From: Planktomarina sp.
Lineage (GTDB): Bacteria; Pseudomonadota; Alphaproteobacteria; Rhodobacterales; Rhodobacteraceae
Direction: 5' to 3'
Assembly (NCBI GenBank): GCA_016780825.1
Contig: JADHLF010000036.1
Coordinates: forward strand, 1-27,769
DNA: 27,769 nt
Both the position numbers and the translations under genes were made by a program. Below are positions 16,380 through 25,419 of the stretch, piece after piece; the first letter of the stretch is position 1; each line of letters begins with the position of its first letter. Below the pieces are notes generated by a model that saw only the letters and a program-made list of their open reading frames with translations, did not search any database and was not told the DNA's origin.

Positions 16380-17588
16380 ATGAGCGACCCCAAACCCGAC
16401 CGCATTTTGGCCGAAGAAAGCGACAATCCTTGGGTGAAGCTGATTCTATGGGCGCATGAGGACCCAATTCGCTCAGCCTATCGCTGGAATGGGTTTATGA
16501 AGTATTTGGTTGAGGAAAGATTGTTGTTCTTGGAATCCTTGAACGTCACCGAAGAACGGCGCTTAGGACTTATGAAAGATTGGGGCATTGACAGTGCTGA
16601 ACTTAGGCGCGCGTCGCCATTGTCTGTCGATGAACTTGAACATGCTAAAAATTTGTTTCCAATTGATACTAATTTTAGTCAACTCCTGCCAAATATAACG
16701 ATCGACAACCTTATTCTCAGAAAGGAGTTAAGTTTCGCAGGCGCAATTTTTGCACACACGGTCAGCTTTAAGAATTGTTGTTTTGAGCGCCTCGTTAATT
16801 TTTATGGCGCAAGTTTCAATTTTGGGGCCACATTTTCGAATTCCTTATTTTCCAAAGAAGTTATTTTCGGAGACGCTCAGTTCCGCGTTGCTGCTCTCTT
16901 CGATAGAGTCACGTTTTGTCGAGAGGTTATTTTTTATAGCCAGCAGACTGACAACAATTTTGCAGCGATTTTTAGAGAAGCAATATTTAAAGCAATGACC
17001 CCTGGGTTCCACGGTCGAAATTTTCATCCAGCCTGCGATTTTCATGGCATCACCTGGCCAAAAATTCCAAAACGAAATGGCGACAAGAAAACCGAAGACA
17101 CCATCGAAGACGCTTTGCTTAACTAAATCACCTCCTACGAATACATCCGCACCCAAGCCGAACATATCGGGCAGCTGGAGCTGCGTAAGGAGATGATCCG
17201 GCGGGAGCTGGCCTGTCGGGCGGAGCTGGCAGAGCCATCATTTGAACGGTATCTGCGCAAAGCCTATGGGTGGATTTGTGATCATGGCACCTCAATTGGC
17301 CGGCCGGCTTTGGCGCTGCTTTGTATCTGGGGGTTCACCTTTTTGGCCTGGCGAGGATGGGCCGCGCAGGAGGCGGCGGTCACGACCTGGGATGTGTTTT
17401 ACCACACCGGCGGGCGGATGTTGCCGTTTGTTGGCGGCCATGCCTATGTTGAGGAGCACACCCTCAAAGCCCTACGCGCCGCGCCGCAGGCGCTGCATTT
17501 TCTCAGCGCCATGGCCGCGATCCTCAGCCCGTTCCTTTTGTTTCTCATGGCCCTGGCGCTCAGGCTCAAATTCCGCATGTCGGTCTGA
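16380..17588 (+). pseudogene. Pentapeptide-repeat membrane protein gene with an in-frame stop
   Basis: The reading frame from ATG 16380 gives 248 residues to a TAA at 17124-17126. The same frame then stays open for 153 more codons to a TGA at 17586-17588. Together they form one protein of about 400 residues. It has an N-terminal cytosolic part (DNPWVKLILWAHEDP), a central run of divergent pentapeptide-like units rich in xFxxA (FAGAIFAHTVSFKNCCF, then NFYGASFNFGATFSNSLF), a helical stretch SYEYIRTQAEHIG, and two C-terminal membrane segments near 17306-17360 and 17500-17570. The middle (about 16500-17110) is much more AT-rich than either end. A truncated soluble product, readthrough or a dead gene are all possible. 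Two bases separate it from the end of the formate dehydrogenase gene. Confidence 0.7.
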
Positions 17589-17590
17589 CG

Positions 17591-20386
17591 CTATTCGGCG
17601 GCGATTTGATCCTTGGCATTTTCCACCCTCACCGCGGAGAATTTGAATTCGGGGATTTTGCCAAAGGGGTCCACTGCGGAATTGGTCAGAAGATTGGCCG
17701 CCGCCTCGACAAAGGCGAAGGGCAAAAAGACCATATCCGGCGCCACGGCGCGATCCTCGCGGGCCATGATCTCGATGCTGCCGCGTTTGGTGGTCAAGCG
17801 GACCAAGCCGCCCGGCGCCACGCCCAGCCTGCGCAGGGTGGAGGGATGCAGCGAGCAATTGGCCTCTGGCTCCACCGAATCCAGCACCTTTGAGCGCCGG
17901 GTCATGGAGCCCGTATGCCAATGTTCGAGCTGTCGGCCCGTGGTCAGGATCATCGGATAATCCGCATCTGGCACATCATCAGGGGCAATCAAATCTGCCG
18001 GGGTAAAGCGCGCGCGCCCATCCAGCCGCGGGAAGCCATCACCAAAGACGATGGGCTGGCCCGGATCTGTGGGCGAGAGCGATGGGTAGGTCACCGCATT
18101 CTCGTTTTCGAGACGCTCCCAGCTGATATTGTCAAAGGATTTCATGGTCAGCTTCATCTCAGCGAAAACCTCACTGGGATGGGTATAGCTCCAGCCCAGC
18201 CCAAGCCGTTTGGCCAATTCCACTTCGATCCACCAATCCGCGCGCGCCTCGCCGGGCGGGGGGACCGCTGGCCGGCCCATCTGCACTTGCCGGTTGGTGT
18301 TGGTGACGGTGCCGCTCTTTTCGGCAAAGGCCGCGGCGGGCAGGATGACATCGGCATAATTGGCGGTTTCAGTGATGAAAATATCTTGCACCACCAGATG
18401 CTCCAGCTTGGCCAAAGCGTCCCGCGCATGGGCCACGTCAGGATCGGACATGGCTGGATTTTCGCCCAGTACATACATGCCGCGAATATCGCCCGTGTGC
18501 ACAGCATCCATGATTTCCGTGACGGTGAGACCCTTGGTGGGATCCAGTGGCTCATTCACGCCGCCGTCGCGGGCCCAGACTTCGGCGAATTTGGAGCGGA
18601 CCTCATCGCTGACCACGGTTTGCATGTCGGGTAGGAACATTGGGATGAGCCCGGCGTCAGAGGCACCCTGCACATTGTTTTGCCCGCGCAGGGGATGCAG
18701 CCCCGTGCCTGGCCGGCCCACATGCCCGGTCATGAGCGCCAGGCTAATCAGGCAGCGCGAATTGTCAGTGCCGTGGATATGCTGCGACACACCCATGCCC
18801 CAGAAGATCATCCCGGCCTTGCCGCGGGCGAATACCCGCGCGACATCGCGCAGGGTTTCCGCGTCAATGCCGCAGATATCCGCCATTTTCTCAGGGCTGA
18901 AGCCCTTGAGATGGGCGCGCTCTGCCTCCCAATTTTCCGTAAAGGCATCGATGTATTGCTGGTCATAGAGGCCTTCCTCCACGATGACATGCATGATGGC
19001 ATTGAGCATGCTGACATCCGCCCCGGGTCGAAATTGCAGCATATGGCTGGCAAAGCGTTTGAGGGCCTGTCCGCGCGGATCCATGACAATCAGCTTCCCG
19101 CCGCGTTTGGTGAATTGCTTAAAATAGGTCGCCGCAACGGGATGGTTTTCGATTGGATTTGCGCCGATGACAATCGCCACATCTGCGTTTTCAATCTCGT
19201 TAAAGGTTGCGGTGACCGCGCCAGAGCCGACGTTTTCCATCAAGGCCGCAACGCTGGAGGCGTGGCAAAGGCGGGTGCAATGGTCGACGTTGTTATGCCC
19301 GAAGCCCTGGCGGATGAGTTTTTGGAACAAATAGGCTTCTTCATTGGTGCATTTCGCCGAGCCAAAGCCCGCGACAGAGCTGCCTCCGTGGGCTTGCTTG
19401 AGCTTGGCCAAGCCGCCCGCCGCGAAGTCCAAAGCCTCTTCCCAGCTGGCTTCGCGGAACACATCGCCCCAATTGCCCGGATCAACGTTGAGGCCCTTGG
19501 CTGGTGCATCCTCTCTGCGGATGAGCGGTTTGGTCAGGCGGTGGTCGTGGTGGATATAGTCAAATCCAAAACGGCCTTTGACGCACAGACGCCCCTCATT
19601 GGCGGGGCCATTGATCCCTTCAACATATTTGACGCGATCGCCTTTGATTTTGAGGCTGACTTGACAGCCCACACCGCAGAAGGGGCAGATGCTTTCGACC
19701 TCATGATCAAAGTCTTTGCTGTCGCCGATCTGGTTTTCATCGGTGACGGTGGCCGGCAAGAGTGCACCTGTGGGGCAGGCTTGCACGCATTCACCGCAGG
19801 CCACACAGCTGCTTTCACCCATTGGATCTGCCATATCAAAGGTCGGATAGGCATCATGACCTCGGCCAGACATACCGATAACGTCATTGACCTGTACCTC
19901 GCGGCAGGCGCGCACGCAGAGGCCGCATTGAATACAGGCATCGAGATTGACTGACATCGCGACATGGCTGTCGTCCAGCAGGGGGATGCGCCCCTCTTCG
20001 AGTTTTGGAAAGCGACTCTCAAGGACGCCTTGACCCGCTGCCATCTCCCATAGGTGGCTGGATTTGTCATGCGCCACCTCCGGTTCTGGCTGATTTGCAA
20101 CCAGCATTTCCATAACCATCCGCCGCGCCTGTTTGGCGCGGTCCGAACGGGTATGCACGACCATGCCTTCGGCGACAGGACGGATGCAGGAGGCCACCAG
20201 CGTCCGCTCGCCTTCCACCTCTACCATACAGGCGCGGCAATTGCCGTCGGATCGGTATCCCGGCGCGTCGCGGTGACACAGATGGGGAATGATAAAACCC
20301 TGGCCTTTGGTGACGTCCCAAATCGTTTGTCCGGCAGGGGCTGAAACCTCTGCGCCATCAAGGGTGAATGTGACTGTCTCTGACAT
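17591..20386 (-). CDS. Molybdopterin formate dehydrogenase alpha subunit (NuoG-like N-terminus)
   Basis: A 931-residue cytoplasmic bis-MGD oxidoreductase, most like formate dehydrogenase alpha subunits that pass electrons from formate to a diaphorase. A [2Fe-2S] domain is marked by C37, C50, C53 and C67. Two [4Fe-4S] ferredoxin sets follow (CIQCGLCVRAC, 151-161; CVACGECVQAC, 194-204), then the catalytic-domain cluster CPFCGVGC (234-241) with C268. The metal-ligand cysteine is C374 followed by H375 (TRLCHASS), so it is a Cys, not a selenocysteine, enzyme. The His-Cys3 cluster seen in FdsA/NuoG is absent: the segment around 98-120 has no Cys. AGGAG precedes the ATG by seven bases. No beta, gamma, fdhD or delta gene is adjacent. 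Confidence 0.88.
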   Translation of the reverse strand: MSETVTFTLDGAEVSAPAGQTIWDVTKGQGFIIPHLCHRDAPGYRSDGNCRACMVEVEGERTLVASCIRPVAEGMVVHTRSDRAKQARRMVMEMLVANQPEPEVAHDKSSHLWEMAAGQGVLESRFPKLEEGRIPLLDDSHVAMSVNLDACIQCGLCVRACREVQVNDVIGMSGRGHDAYPTFDMADPMGESSCVACGECVQACPTGALLPATVTDENQIGDSKDFDHEVESICPFCGVGCQVSLKIKGDRVKYVEGINGPANEGRLCVKGRFGFDYIHHDHRLTKPLIRREDAPAKGLNVDPGNWGDVFREASWEEALDFAAGGLAKLKQAHGGSSVAGFGSAKCTNEEAYLFQKLIRQGFGHNNVDHCTRLCHASSVAALMENVGSGAVTATFNEIENADVAIVIGANPIENHPVAATYFKQFTKRGGKLIVMDPRGQALKRFASHMLQFRPGADVSMLNAIMHVIVEEGLYDQQYIDAFTENWEAERAHLKGFSPEKMADICGIDAETLRDVARVFARGKAGMIFWGMGVSQHIHGTDNSRCLISLALMTGHVGRPGTGLHPLRGQNNVQGASDAGLIPMFLPDMQTVVSDEVRSKFAEVWARDGGVNEPLDPTKGLTVTEIMDAVHTGDIRGMYVLGENPAMSDPDVAHARDALAKLEHLVVQDIFITETANYADVILPAAAFAEKSGTVTNTNRQVQMGRPAVPPPGEARADWWIEVELAKRLGLGWSYTHPSEVFAEMKLTMKSFDNISWERLENENAVTYPSLSPTDPGQPIVFGDGFPRLDGRARFTPADLIAPDDVPDADYPMILTTGRQLEHWHTGSMTRRSKVLDSVEPEANCSLHPSTLRRLGVAPGGLVRLTTKRGSIEIMAREDRAVAPDMVFLPFAFVEAAANLLTNSAVDPFGKIPEFKFSAVRVENAKDQIAAE

Positions 20387-20545
20387 CGAACGTCTCCTGC
20401 GAATCTTTCTCTTGTTAGACCAGTTTTTTGCTCAAAACAGGTGCCATACGCGACAGGCGTAGCCAAATTTGCGCCAAGGCAGGTTTCCGATGCCTGTCAT
20501 TTTAAGCCGATTGGCAAAACCGATAAAGCGGGCTAACTCAGAGCC

Positions 20546-21205
20546 ATGAGTCAAAGTGAAATAATATTGATCCGTCACGGACAAGCCAATACCGGCGCCA
20601 AAGATGAGGAAAGCTATGACAAGCTTTCCGCCACGGGTCATCAACAGTCTGCTTGGCTGGGCGACTATCTGCGCGTGCAGGACACCGCATTTGATCGGGT
20701 GATTTGTGGCGATCTTCGGCGGCATCAGGAGACCGCAGCGGGGTTAGGTCTATCGCAGAGCATCGAGATTGACCCCCGAGTGAACGAGCTGCGCTATTTT
20801 GATTTGGCCCGAGAATATCAGGCGCAAACCCGAAAGCCTTTACCCAGCTCAGCGGAAGAATTTGCCCAGCATGTGCCACAGCTTTTCACCGCTTGGCATG
20901 CGGGCCGGTTGGATGGTGCCCATGAAAGCTACCGCAGCTTTGCAGATCGATTTGGTCAAGTGATGTCGGAACTCGCCGCCTTTGGCGGCCGCAGTTTGGT
21001 GATCACCTCTGGCGGCGTGATTGGCATGGCGATAGCCCGGCATTTATCCCTTGGACCTGAGGGATTTGCCCAGGTGATGCTGCCTATTCATAATTCTTCG
21101 ATACATCGATTTTCAATTGCACAAGGCGCCACGCAAATGGCAAGCTATAACGGCACGCCACATTTGGATGCTGCCGACCGCCGCCATGCTCGGACCGTGA
21201 TTTAA
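20546..21205 (+). CDS. Histidine phosphatase family protein
   Basis: A 219-residue member of the phosphoglycerate-mutase-like histidine phosphatases. The phosphorylated histidine H11 lies in LIRHGQA near the start, with RVICGDLRRHQETA further on and the second active-site segment VITSGGVIGMAIA near 153-165. Where many relatives have a catalytic His before GG, this one reads TSGGVIG; relatives with this variant are common in the family as I recall. The substrate is unknown. It is divergent from the formate dehydrogenase gene and starts a rightward run with a glutathione transferase 20 bases downstream. No clear Shine-Dalgarno is seen. Confidence 0.82.
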   Translation: MSQSEIILIRHGQANTGAKDEESYDKLSATGHQQSAWLGDYLRVQDTAFDRVICGDLRRHQETAAGLGLSQSIEIDPRVNELRYFDLAREYQAQTRKPLPSSAEEFAQHVPQLFTAWHAGRLDGAHESYRSFADRFGQVMSELAAFGGRSLVITSGGVIGMAIARHLSLGPEGFAQVMLPIHNSSIHRFSIAQGATQMASYNGTPHLDAADRRHARTVI

Positions 21206-21225
21206 TAAACGAATTAGGACAGACT

Positions 21226-21825
21226 ATGCTAAAACTTTTCGCTACCAAAGGCACCATTTCCGTCGCTGTTGCACTTGTGTTGGAGGAGGTGGGGGCCGAA
21301 TATGAGCTGTGTTTGATTGATTTTGCGGCCAATGAGCAGCGCAGCGCCGCCTATTTGGAGACCAACCCGAAGGGTCGCGTTCCGGCTTTGGTCACTGAGG
21401 AGGGCATAGTGACCGAGACAGCGGCGATCTTGGAATATATCGCCCCGCATATGTTGCCAAAGGGAGCTTTTGCTTGCGCCAAGCATCGGGAGATATCCTA
21501 TTATCTCGCCGCCACCATGCATATTAATCATGCGCATATATTGCGTGGCTATCGCTGGGCGGATCTTGAAACCTCCTTCGAGGATATGAGAGCGAAAGTC
21601 CCGCAAACCATGGCGGAAAGCTGTGCCTATGTGGAAGATGTCATCGTCGGCCCGTATATATTCGGGGCTGAGTTCACCCCCGCAGACGCCCATCTATTTG
21701 CCATTACGCAATGGCTGGCTGGTGATGGAGTGGAGATCCAAAATTACCCCAAGTTGGCACAGCTGCAACGCGTCATCGCCGCGCGCCCCTCGGTTGCGAC
21801 GCTCGCTGAGAAAGGTCTGTTATGA
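21226..21825 (+). CDS. Glutathione S-transferase family protein
   Basis: A 199-residue cytosolic glutathione transferase. The thioredoxin-like N-terminal domain has the glutathione-site stretch ATKGTISVAVALVLEE, the cis-proline segment NPKGRVPAL near 47-55 and TETAAILEYIA near 64-74. A helical C-terminal domain with FTPADAHLFAITQWL follows. A Ser or Thr in TKGTIS probably activates glutathione, as in theta or beta-like classes. AGGACA precedes the ATG. Its stop overlaps the next start as ATGA (21822-21825), so the two are cotranslated. The role is probably detoxification or a metabolic isomerisation; the substrate is unknown. Confidence 0.88.
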   Translation: MLKLFATKGTISVAVALVLEEVGAEYELCLIDFAANEQRSAAYLETNPKGRVPALVTEEGIVTETAAILEYIAPHMLPKGAFACAKHREISYYLAATMHINHAHILRGYRWADLETSFEDMRAKVPQTMAESCAYVEDVIVGPYIFGAEFTPADAHLFAITQWLAGDGVEIQNYPKLAQLQRVIAARPSVATLAEKGLL

Positions 21826-22883
21826 CCCAGATTTGGATTCGTGCCGAAGAGCGCCCGAATGAGCAGCGCGTCGGCGTGACCCCGAGCGGTGTGGCCGAGC
21901 TTCTCCGCGCCGGGTTTCAAGTAACTTTGGAAGAGGATCCCACCCGTGCTATTTCCCTGGCGGATTACAAAGGGTGCAGCTTGGCCGCGACGGGATCTTG
22001 GCGCAATGCCCCTCAAGACGCAATTATCTTGGGATTGAAAGAGCTGCCAGACGACGACAGCCCGCTCGTGCATCGCCATATCATGTTTGGACATGCCTAT
22101 AAGGGTCAGCCGGACGGCGCGCGCTTGCTGGCGCGGTTCAAGCGTGGGGGCGGGCGGCTTTATGATCTGGAGTATCTCACCGATGATACCGGGCGCCGGG
22201 TGGCTGCCTTTGGCTATTGGGCTGGATATGCCGGGGCGGCGGTTGCGCTCAAATGCTGGGCGGCGGCGCGCAGCGGTGGGCTTTGCGCCCCTTTGCAGAC
22301 CTTTCCTTCCGCAGCGGCCTTACAACATCATATTGCTACAGATCTTGGCAGGGACGCCTGTCCAAAGGTCATCATCATCGGTGCGCTGGGTCGCGTGGGC
22401 AGCGGCGCGGGTGATTTTTGCCGCGCCATGGGCGCTGAAGTGACCGGCTGGGATATGGAGCAAACCGCGCAGGGTGGACCATTTCCCGAAATTTTGACCC
22501 ATGACATTTTTCTCAATTGCATTCTGGCCAGCCCGTCAACTCCGGTTTTCGTGCCGGCCTCTGCCACAAGCGCACCGCACGCGCTTCGGGTTATTGGCGA
22601 TATTGCATGCGATCCGGGCAATGCCTTTTCTCCCATCAAAGTTTACGATCGCACCACGAGCTGGGCGCAGCCCGCTCTGCGTGTTCATGACCATCCGATT
22701 TTGGACGTCACGGCGATTGATAACTTGCCCTCACTCTTGCCGCGTGAAAGTTCTGAAGACTTTGCAGCACAGCTTTTGCCAAGCCTATTGGGGTTGCACG
22801 ATATGGCGCAGGGCGTGTGGGGTAAGGCGGGGGCGCATTTTGATAACCATCTGTCGATGTTGGGCAAAGACCCGGTGTCTTGA
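21822..22883 (+). CDS. Saccharopine dehydrogenase (Lys1-like)
   Basis: A 353-residue enzyme related to NAD-dependent saccharopine dehydrogenase (L-lysine-forming) and alanine dehydrogenase. In yeast Lys1 the catalytic Lys77 and His96 are within GLKELP and FGHxYK; here they appear as K73 and H91. The N-terminal substrate block RPNEQRVGVTP and the nucleotide-binding VIIIGALGRVGSGAGDF (about 188-204) are also present. It would interconvert saccharopine with lysine and 2-oxoglutarate. No other lysine-pathway gene is nearby; partners are a glutathione transferase and a phosphatase. Its physiological direction, and whether saccharopine is the true substrate, remain open. Confidence 0.82.
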   Translation: MTQIWIRAEERPNEQRVGVTPSGVAELLRAGFQVTLEEDPTRAISLADYKGCSLAATGSWRNAPQDAIILGLKELPDDDSPLVHRHIMFGHAYKGQPDGARLLARFKRGGGRLYDLEYLTDDTGRRVAAFGYWAGYAGAAVALKCWAAARSGGLCAPLQTFPSAAALQHHIATDLGRDACPKVIIIGALGRVGSGAGDFCRAMGAEVTGWDMEQTAQGGPFPEILTHDIFLNCILASPSTPVFVPASATSAPHALRVIGDIACDPGNAFSPIKVYDRTTSWAQPALRVHDHPILDVTAIDNLPSLLPRESSEDFAAQLLPSLLGLHDMAQGVWGKAGAHFDNHLSMLGKDPVS

Positions 22884-22888
22884 ACTCC

Positions 22889-23623
22889 TCAGCTCTTGCC
22901 AAAAATCTTGAAATATAGCCGTTCAGGCAAAAAACGACTGCCTCGAAATACCCAGGAAAACAGGCGCGGAAAGCTGTATTGAAAGCGGGTGGTTCCCATG
23001 TGGCGCAGCATGTGATCTGCGGCTTTTTCTGGTGACATGATGAAGGGCATCGCAAAGCTATTCTTATCGGTCAGGCGGGTTTTGATAAAGCCGGGATTGG
23101 CCAGCTGCACCTTGATCTCTGTGTGGTGCAGGTCAGCGCGCAGGCTTTCTGCCAAGGCCATAAGTCCCGCTTTTGAGGGGCCGTAGCCAATGGCACCGGG
23201 CAGACCTCGAAACCCAGAAAGGGAGCCGGTCAGCACAATATGCCCGGCATCACGCGCCAGAAAAGACTCCATCACTTGATCCAGAACTCGGAACGCGCCG
23301 GTGAAATTGATGTCGGCCATGGCCAGCGCTTGCGTGCCATTCCAGTTTTGCGCCGGCATGGGCCAATAGACCCCAGCCAGAAACACCACCCCATCCACAT
23401 GACCCAACCGCGCCCCGGCCGCTGCAACAGATGCGCTATCGGCCAGGTCCAAAGGCAGAACCTCCGCCGGGCCGGGTAGGGCATCGGCCAAAGCCTGCAA
23501 ACGGGTCTCCGAGCGCGCCGACAGAATGAGCTCTGCGCCTGCGGCACTCATCTGATGCGCGAGCGCCCGGCCCAGCCCTTCACTGGCTCCGACGAGCCAG
23601 TAGCGTTTTGCGGTATAGTCCAT
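22889..23623 (-). CDS. Short-chain dehydrogenase/reductase
   Basis: A 244-residue classical SDR, the last gene of the leftward operon that starts at 27475. The cofactor motif is GASEGLG (12-18). The catalytic set is S134 (LTGSLSG), Y147 and K151 (YGPSK). An unusual hydrophobic and basic C-terminus (FSWVFRGSRFLPERLYFKIFGK) may bind membrane, which suits a lipid substrate. In Rhodobacter the syntenic SDR belongs to the RpoE-controlled RSP_1087-1091 set, as I recall. The stop is five bases from the stop of the convergent saccharopine dehydrogenase gene; the upstream DUF3833 stop is six bases away. Confidence 0.88.
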   Translation of the reverse strand: MDYTAKRYWLVGASEGLGRALAHQMSAAGAELILSARSETRLQALADALPGPAEVLPLDLADSASVAAAGARLGHVDGVVFLAGVYWPMPAQNWNGTQALAMADINFTGAFRVLDQVMESFLARDAGHIVLTGSLSGFRGLPGAIGYGPSKAGLMALAESLRADLHHTEIKVQLANPGFIKTRLTDKNSFAMPFIMSPEKAADHMLRHMGTTRFQYSFPRLFSWVFRGSRFLPERLYFKIFGKS

Positions 23624-23629
23624 CGTGGA

Positions 23630-24181
23630 TCACACCGCAGGCACAGGCCGCATTGTGGCCACCAACTCTGCCACTTTAAACCCAAATTTTCGAAATTGGC
23701 TACGGTTCATGATCGCACCATTGTCCATAAGATACATCCAATCAGTGACCTTGAGCGCATGGCCACCGGCCTCTTTGGTGAGTTTAATTTCATAGGCAAG
23801 CATCACCGTTGCGCCCGATTGCTGCCCGTAGCCCGTGCCGATTAAATCTGGAGCAGTGGCCTGAATATGGCCATTGTCACTGAGTTTCAAAGTCCATTCG
23901 CGGTGCTGGATCGTGCCGCTGTCGTAGCGAAATTCTTCTGTCATACGGCCTTCATTGCCCCGCCATTCTGCATGCATCTGCGCAACAAAGCGGGTGCTTA
24001 CGCGGCCAAAGGGACCATAGATCACCCCTTCGCAGAGCATGGGCCCCTTGAGAACCTCTCTGACGTCAAACACCGGCGTGCTGGCGACATAGTGCTGCGG
24101 GCGCTGGGCTGTGAAGCCGGTGGCATAGCGCAGGCCAAGCGCCAGAGCGAGTGCGGCCAAGATGATGAAAGTCATGGTCAT
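23630..24181 (-). CDS. DUF3833 family protein
   Basis: A 183-residue protein of the DUF3833 family. It begins with a hydrophobic segment (MTMTFIILAALALALGLRYATG), likely a membrane anchor or uncleaved signal. Family blocks include EGVIYGPFGRVSTRF, EEFRYDSGTIQHREW and DWMYLMDNGAIMNRSQFRKFG. The body looks like a beta-rich lipid-binding fold, which is an inference from its strand pattern. It overlaps the upstream transporter by an ATGA and is six bases from the SDR, so all are on one transcript. The biochemical role is unknown; its constant company with DUF1365 and SDR proteins suggests membrane-lipid modification. Confidence 0.85.
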   Translation of the reverse strand: MTMTFIILAALALALGLRYATGFTAQRPQHYVASTPVFDVREVLKGPMLCEGVIYGPFGRVSTRFVAQMHAEWRGNEGRMTEEFRYDSGTIQHREWTLKLSDNGHIQATAPDLIGTGYGQQSGATVMLAYEIKLTKEAGGHALKVTDWMYLMDNGAIMNRSQFRKFGFKVAELVATMRPVPAV

Positions 24182-25419
24182 ATCTGTTCATCCTGCAAAG
24201 GGGTTTTGATCAGCAATCCAATCGCAACCAGTTTTAGTAAAAGCGGGCAAACCGCGTAGAGCAAAGTCAGGGTCCAAAGGGCTTGCGCGGTTTGTTCCTG
24301 GGCCGTGGCGTCAAATCCTGATCCGTCTAGGATTGGAAAGACAGCTATGGCGGCCGCGGCCAGGGTCAACTTGCTCATCAAAGACCACAGCCCGAAACCT
24401 TGCCCCCCGCGAGGGGCGATGATTGATAATCGTTGTGCGAAAGCCGCCGGTAAAAGTGTCAAATCCGCACCGATGCTGGCGCCTGAAGCGATGCAGACCA
24501 AAGCAAAATAGGCCACATCCCCGCTGCGCAAAAATGCCGCTAGGGCGAAGATCACGATGGCCAGGCCCATAGCGCATAACAAGCTTTGGCGCGTGCCAAA
24601 GCGCTGGGCGGCTTTGGCCCAAACCGGGGCAGAGACAGCGGCTGAGAGGAAGAAGACCAGCAGCAACCCACCCGCCCAAGCGCCGGCTTGCAGCCGATGG
24701 GTGACAAAAAATAAAAACAGCGTTGAGGTAACCGCCACGGGCATTGCATTGACGAAGGCGAGGATCAGCAACCGACGTGCCAGGTGATCTTTCCAGATGA
24801 ATGCGAAGTTGGAAGCTGCACGGGGTGCCGCCCCGCCCCAGTGATGTCTCATCATCCAGGAGGCCAGAAGTCCGCATCCAGCAAATCCAAGGGTAAAGCC
24901 CACCATGGGAGAGGTGCTCCAGATCATCAAAAGGGTGGGCGCGACAGCCGCCAAGCAAATCCCAATGAGCCCGCCAGTTTCGCGCCAAGCGGCCAGTTGC
25001 ATATGCCCGCCAGGCAGATGAGAGGCCGTCGAAATCCCCTGGGCATAAAAATTAATTGTCAGAAAGCTAAAGGCGCTGAACAGCCCTGTCATGGAAAGGG
25101 CGAACCAAAGCAAGGGCGCGGTGCGCGGCGGGACGGCAAACAGCAAGATCAACGATCCGATTAAGATGAAAACGGCAAAACCGATCCAAAACCCGCGGTC
25201 GCGGCCCAACCGTTCAGAGATCCACCCAAATAGGGGATCTTGCACCGCATCGAGCAGGCGCAACCAAAACAGCACCGCCGCAATGGCCGTCAATCCTGTA
25301 CGATAGTTTTGCGCATAAAAAGTCGGTGCGAAGATATAGATGGGAATGCCAGTGGCGGCCAAAAAACCTGCAAAAACCGCAAAGGCCGGCAGGGCCGGGT
25401 GGCACGCGCTGGAGGTCAT
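24178..25419 (-). CDS. GPH-type MFS transporter
   Basis: A 413-residue inner-membrane carrier with about twelve helices, of the glycoside-pentoside-hexuronide:cation symporter type (MelB relatives). The family mark is RLLDAVQDPLFGWISERLGRD near residues 53-73, containing the paired acidic residues. It is part of the RpoE-linked operon and overlaps both neighbours by ATGA junctions. The substrate is probably not a sugar: its partners are lipid-modification-like proteins, and other carriers in this superfamily flip lipids. That is inference. Confidence 0.85.
   Translation of the reverse strand: MTSSACHPALPAFAVFAGFLAATGIPIYIFAPTFYAQNYRTGLTAIAAVLFWLRLLDAVQDPLFGWISERLGRDRGFWIGFAVFILIGSLILLFAVPPRTAPLLWFALSMTGLFSAFSFLTINFYAQGISTASHLPGGHMQLAAWRETGGLIGICLAAVAPTLLMIWSTSPMVGFTLGFAGCGLLASWMMRHHWGGAAPRAASNFAFIWKDHLARRLLILAFVNAMPVAVTSTLFLFFVTHRLQAGAWAGGLLLVFFLSAAVSAPVWAKAAQRFGTRQSLLCAMGLAIVIFALAAFLRSGDVAYFALVCIASGASIGADLTLLPAAFAQRLSIIAPRGGQGFGLWSLMSKLTLAAAAIAVFPILDGSGFDATAQEQTAQALWTLTLLYAVCPLLLKLVAIGLLIKTPLQDEQI

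Noticed and set aside
18680..19954. Long open frame on the plus strand (424 codons)
   Set aside because: It lies wholly opposite the formate dehydrogenase gene, whose protein is unmistakable. GC-rich coding DNA commonly opens antisense frames, and the translation shows no family motif.
20453..20500. Inverted repeat GACAGGC ... GCCTGTC between fdhA and the phosphatase gene
   Set aside because: Arms are distant and GC-rich, and no promoter boxes align with them; likely chance.
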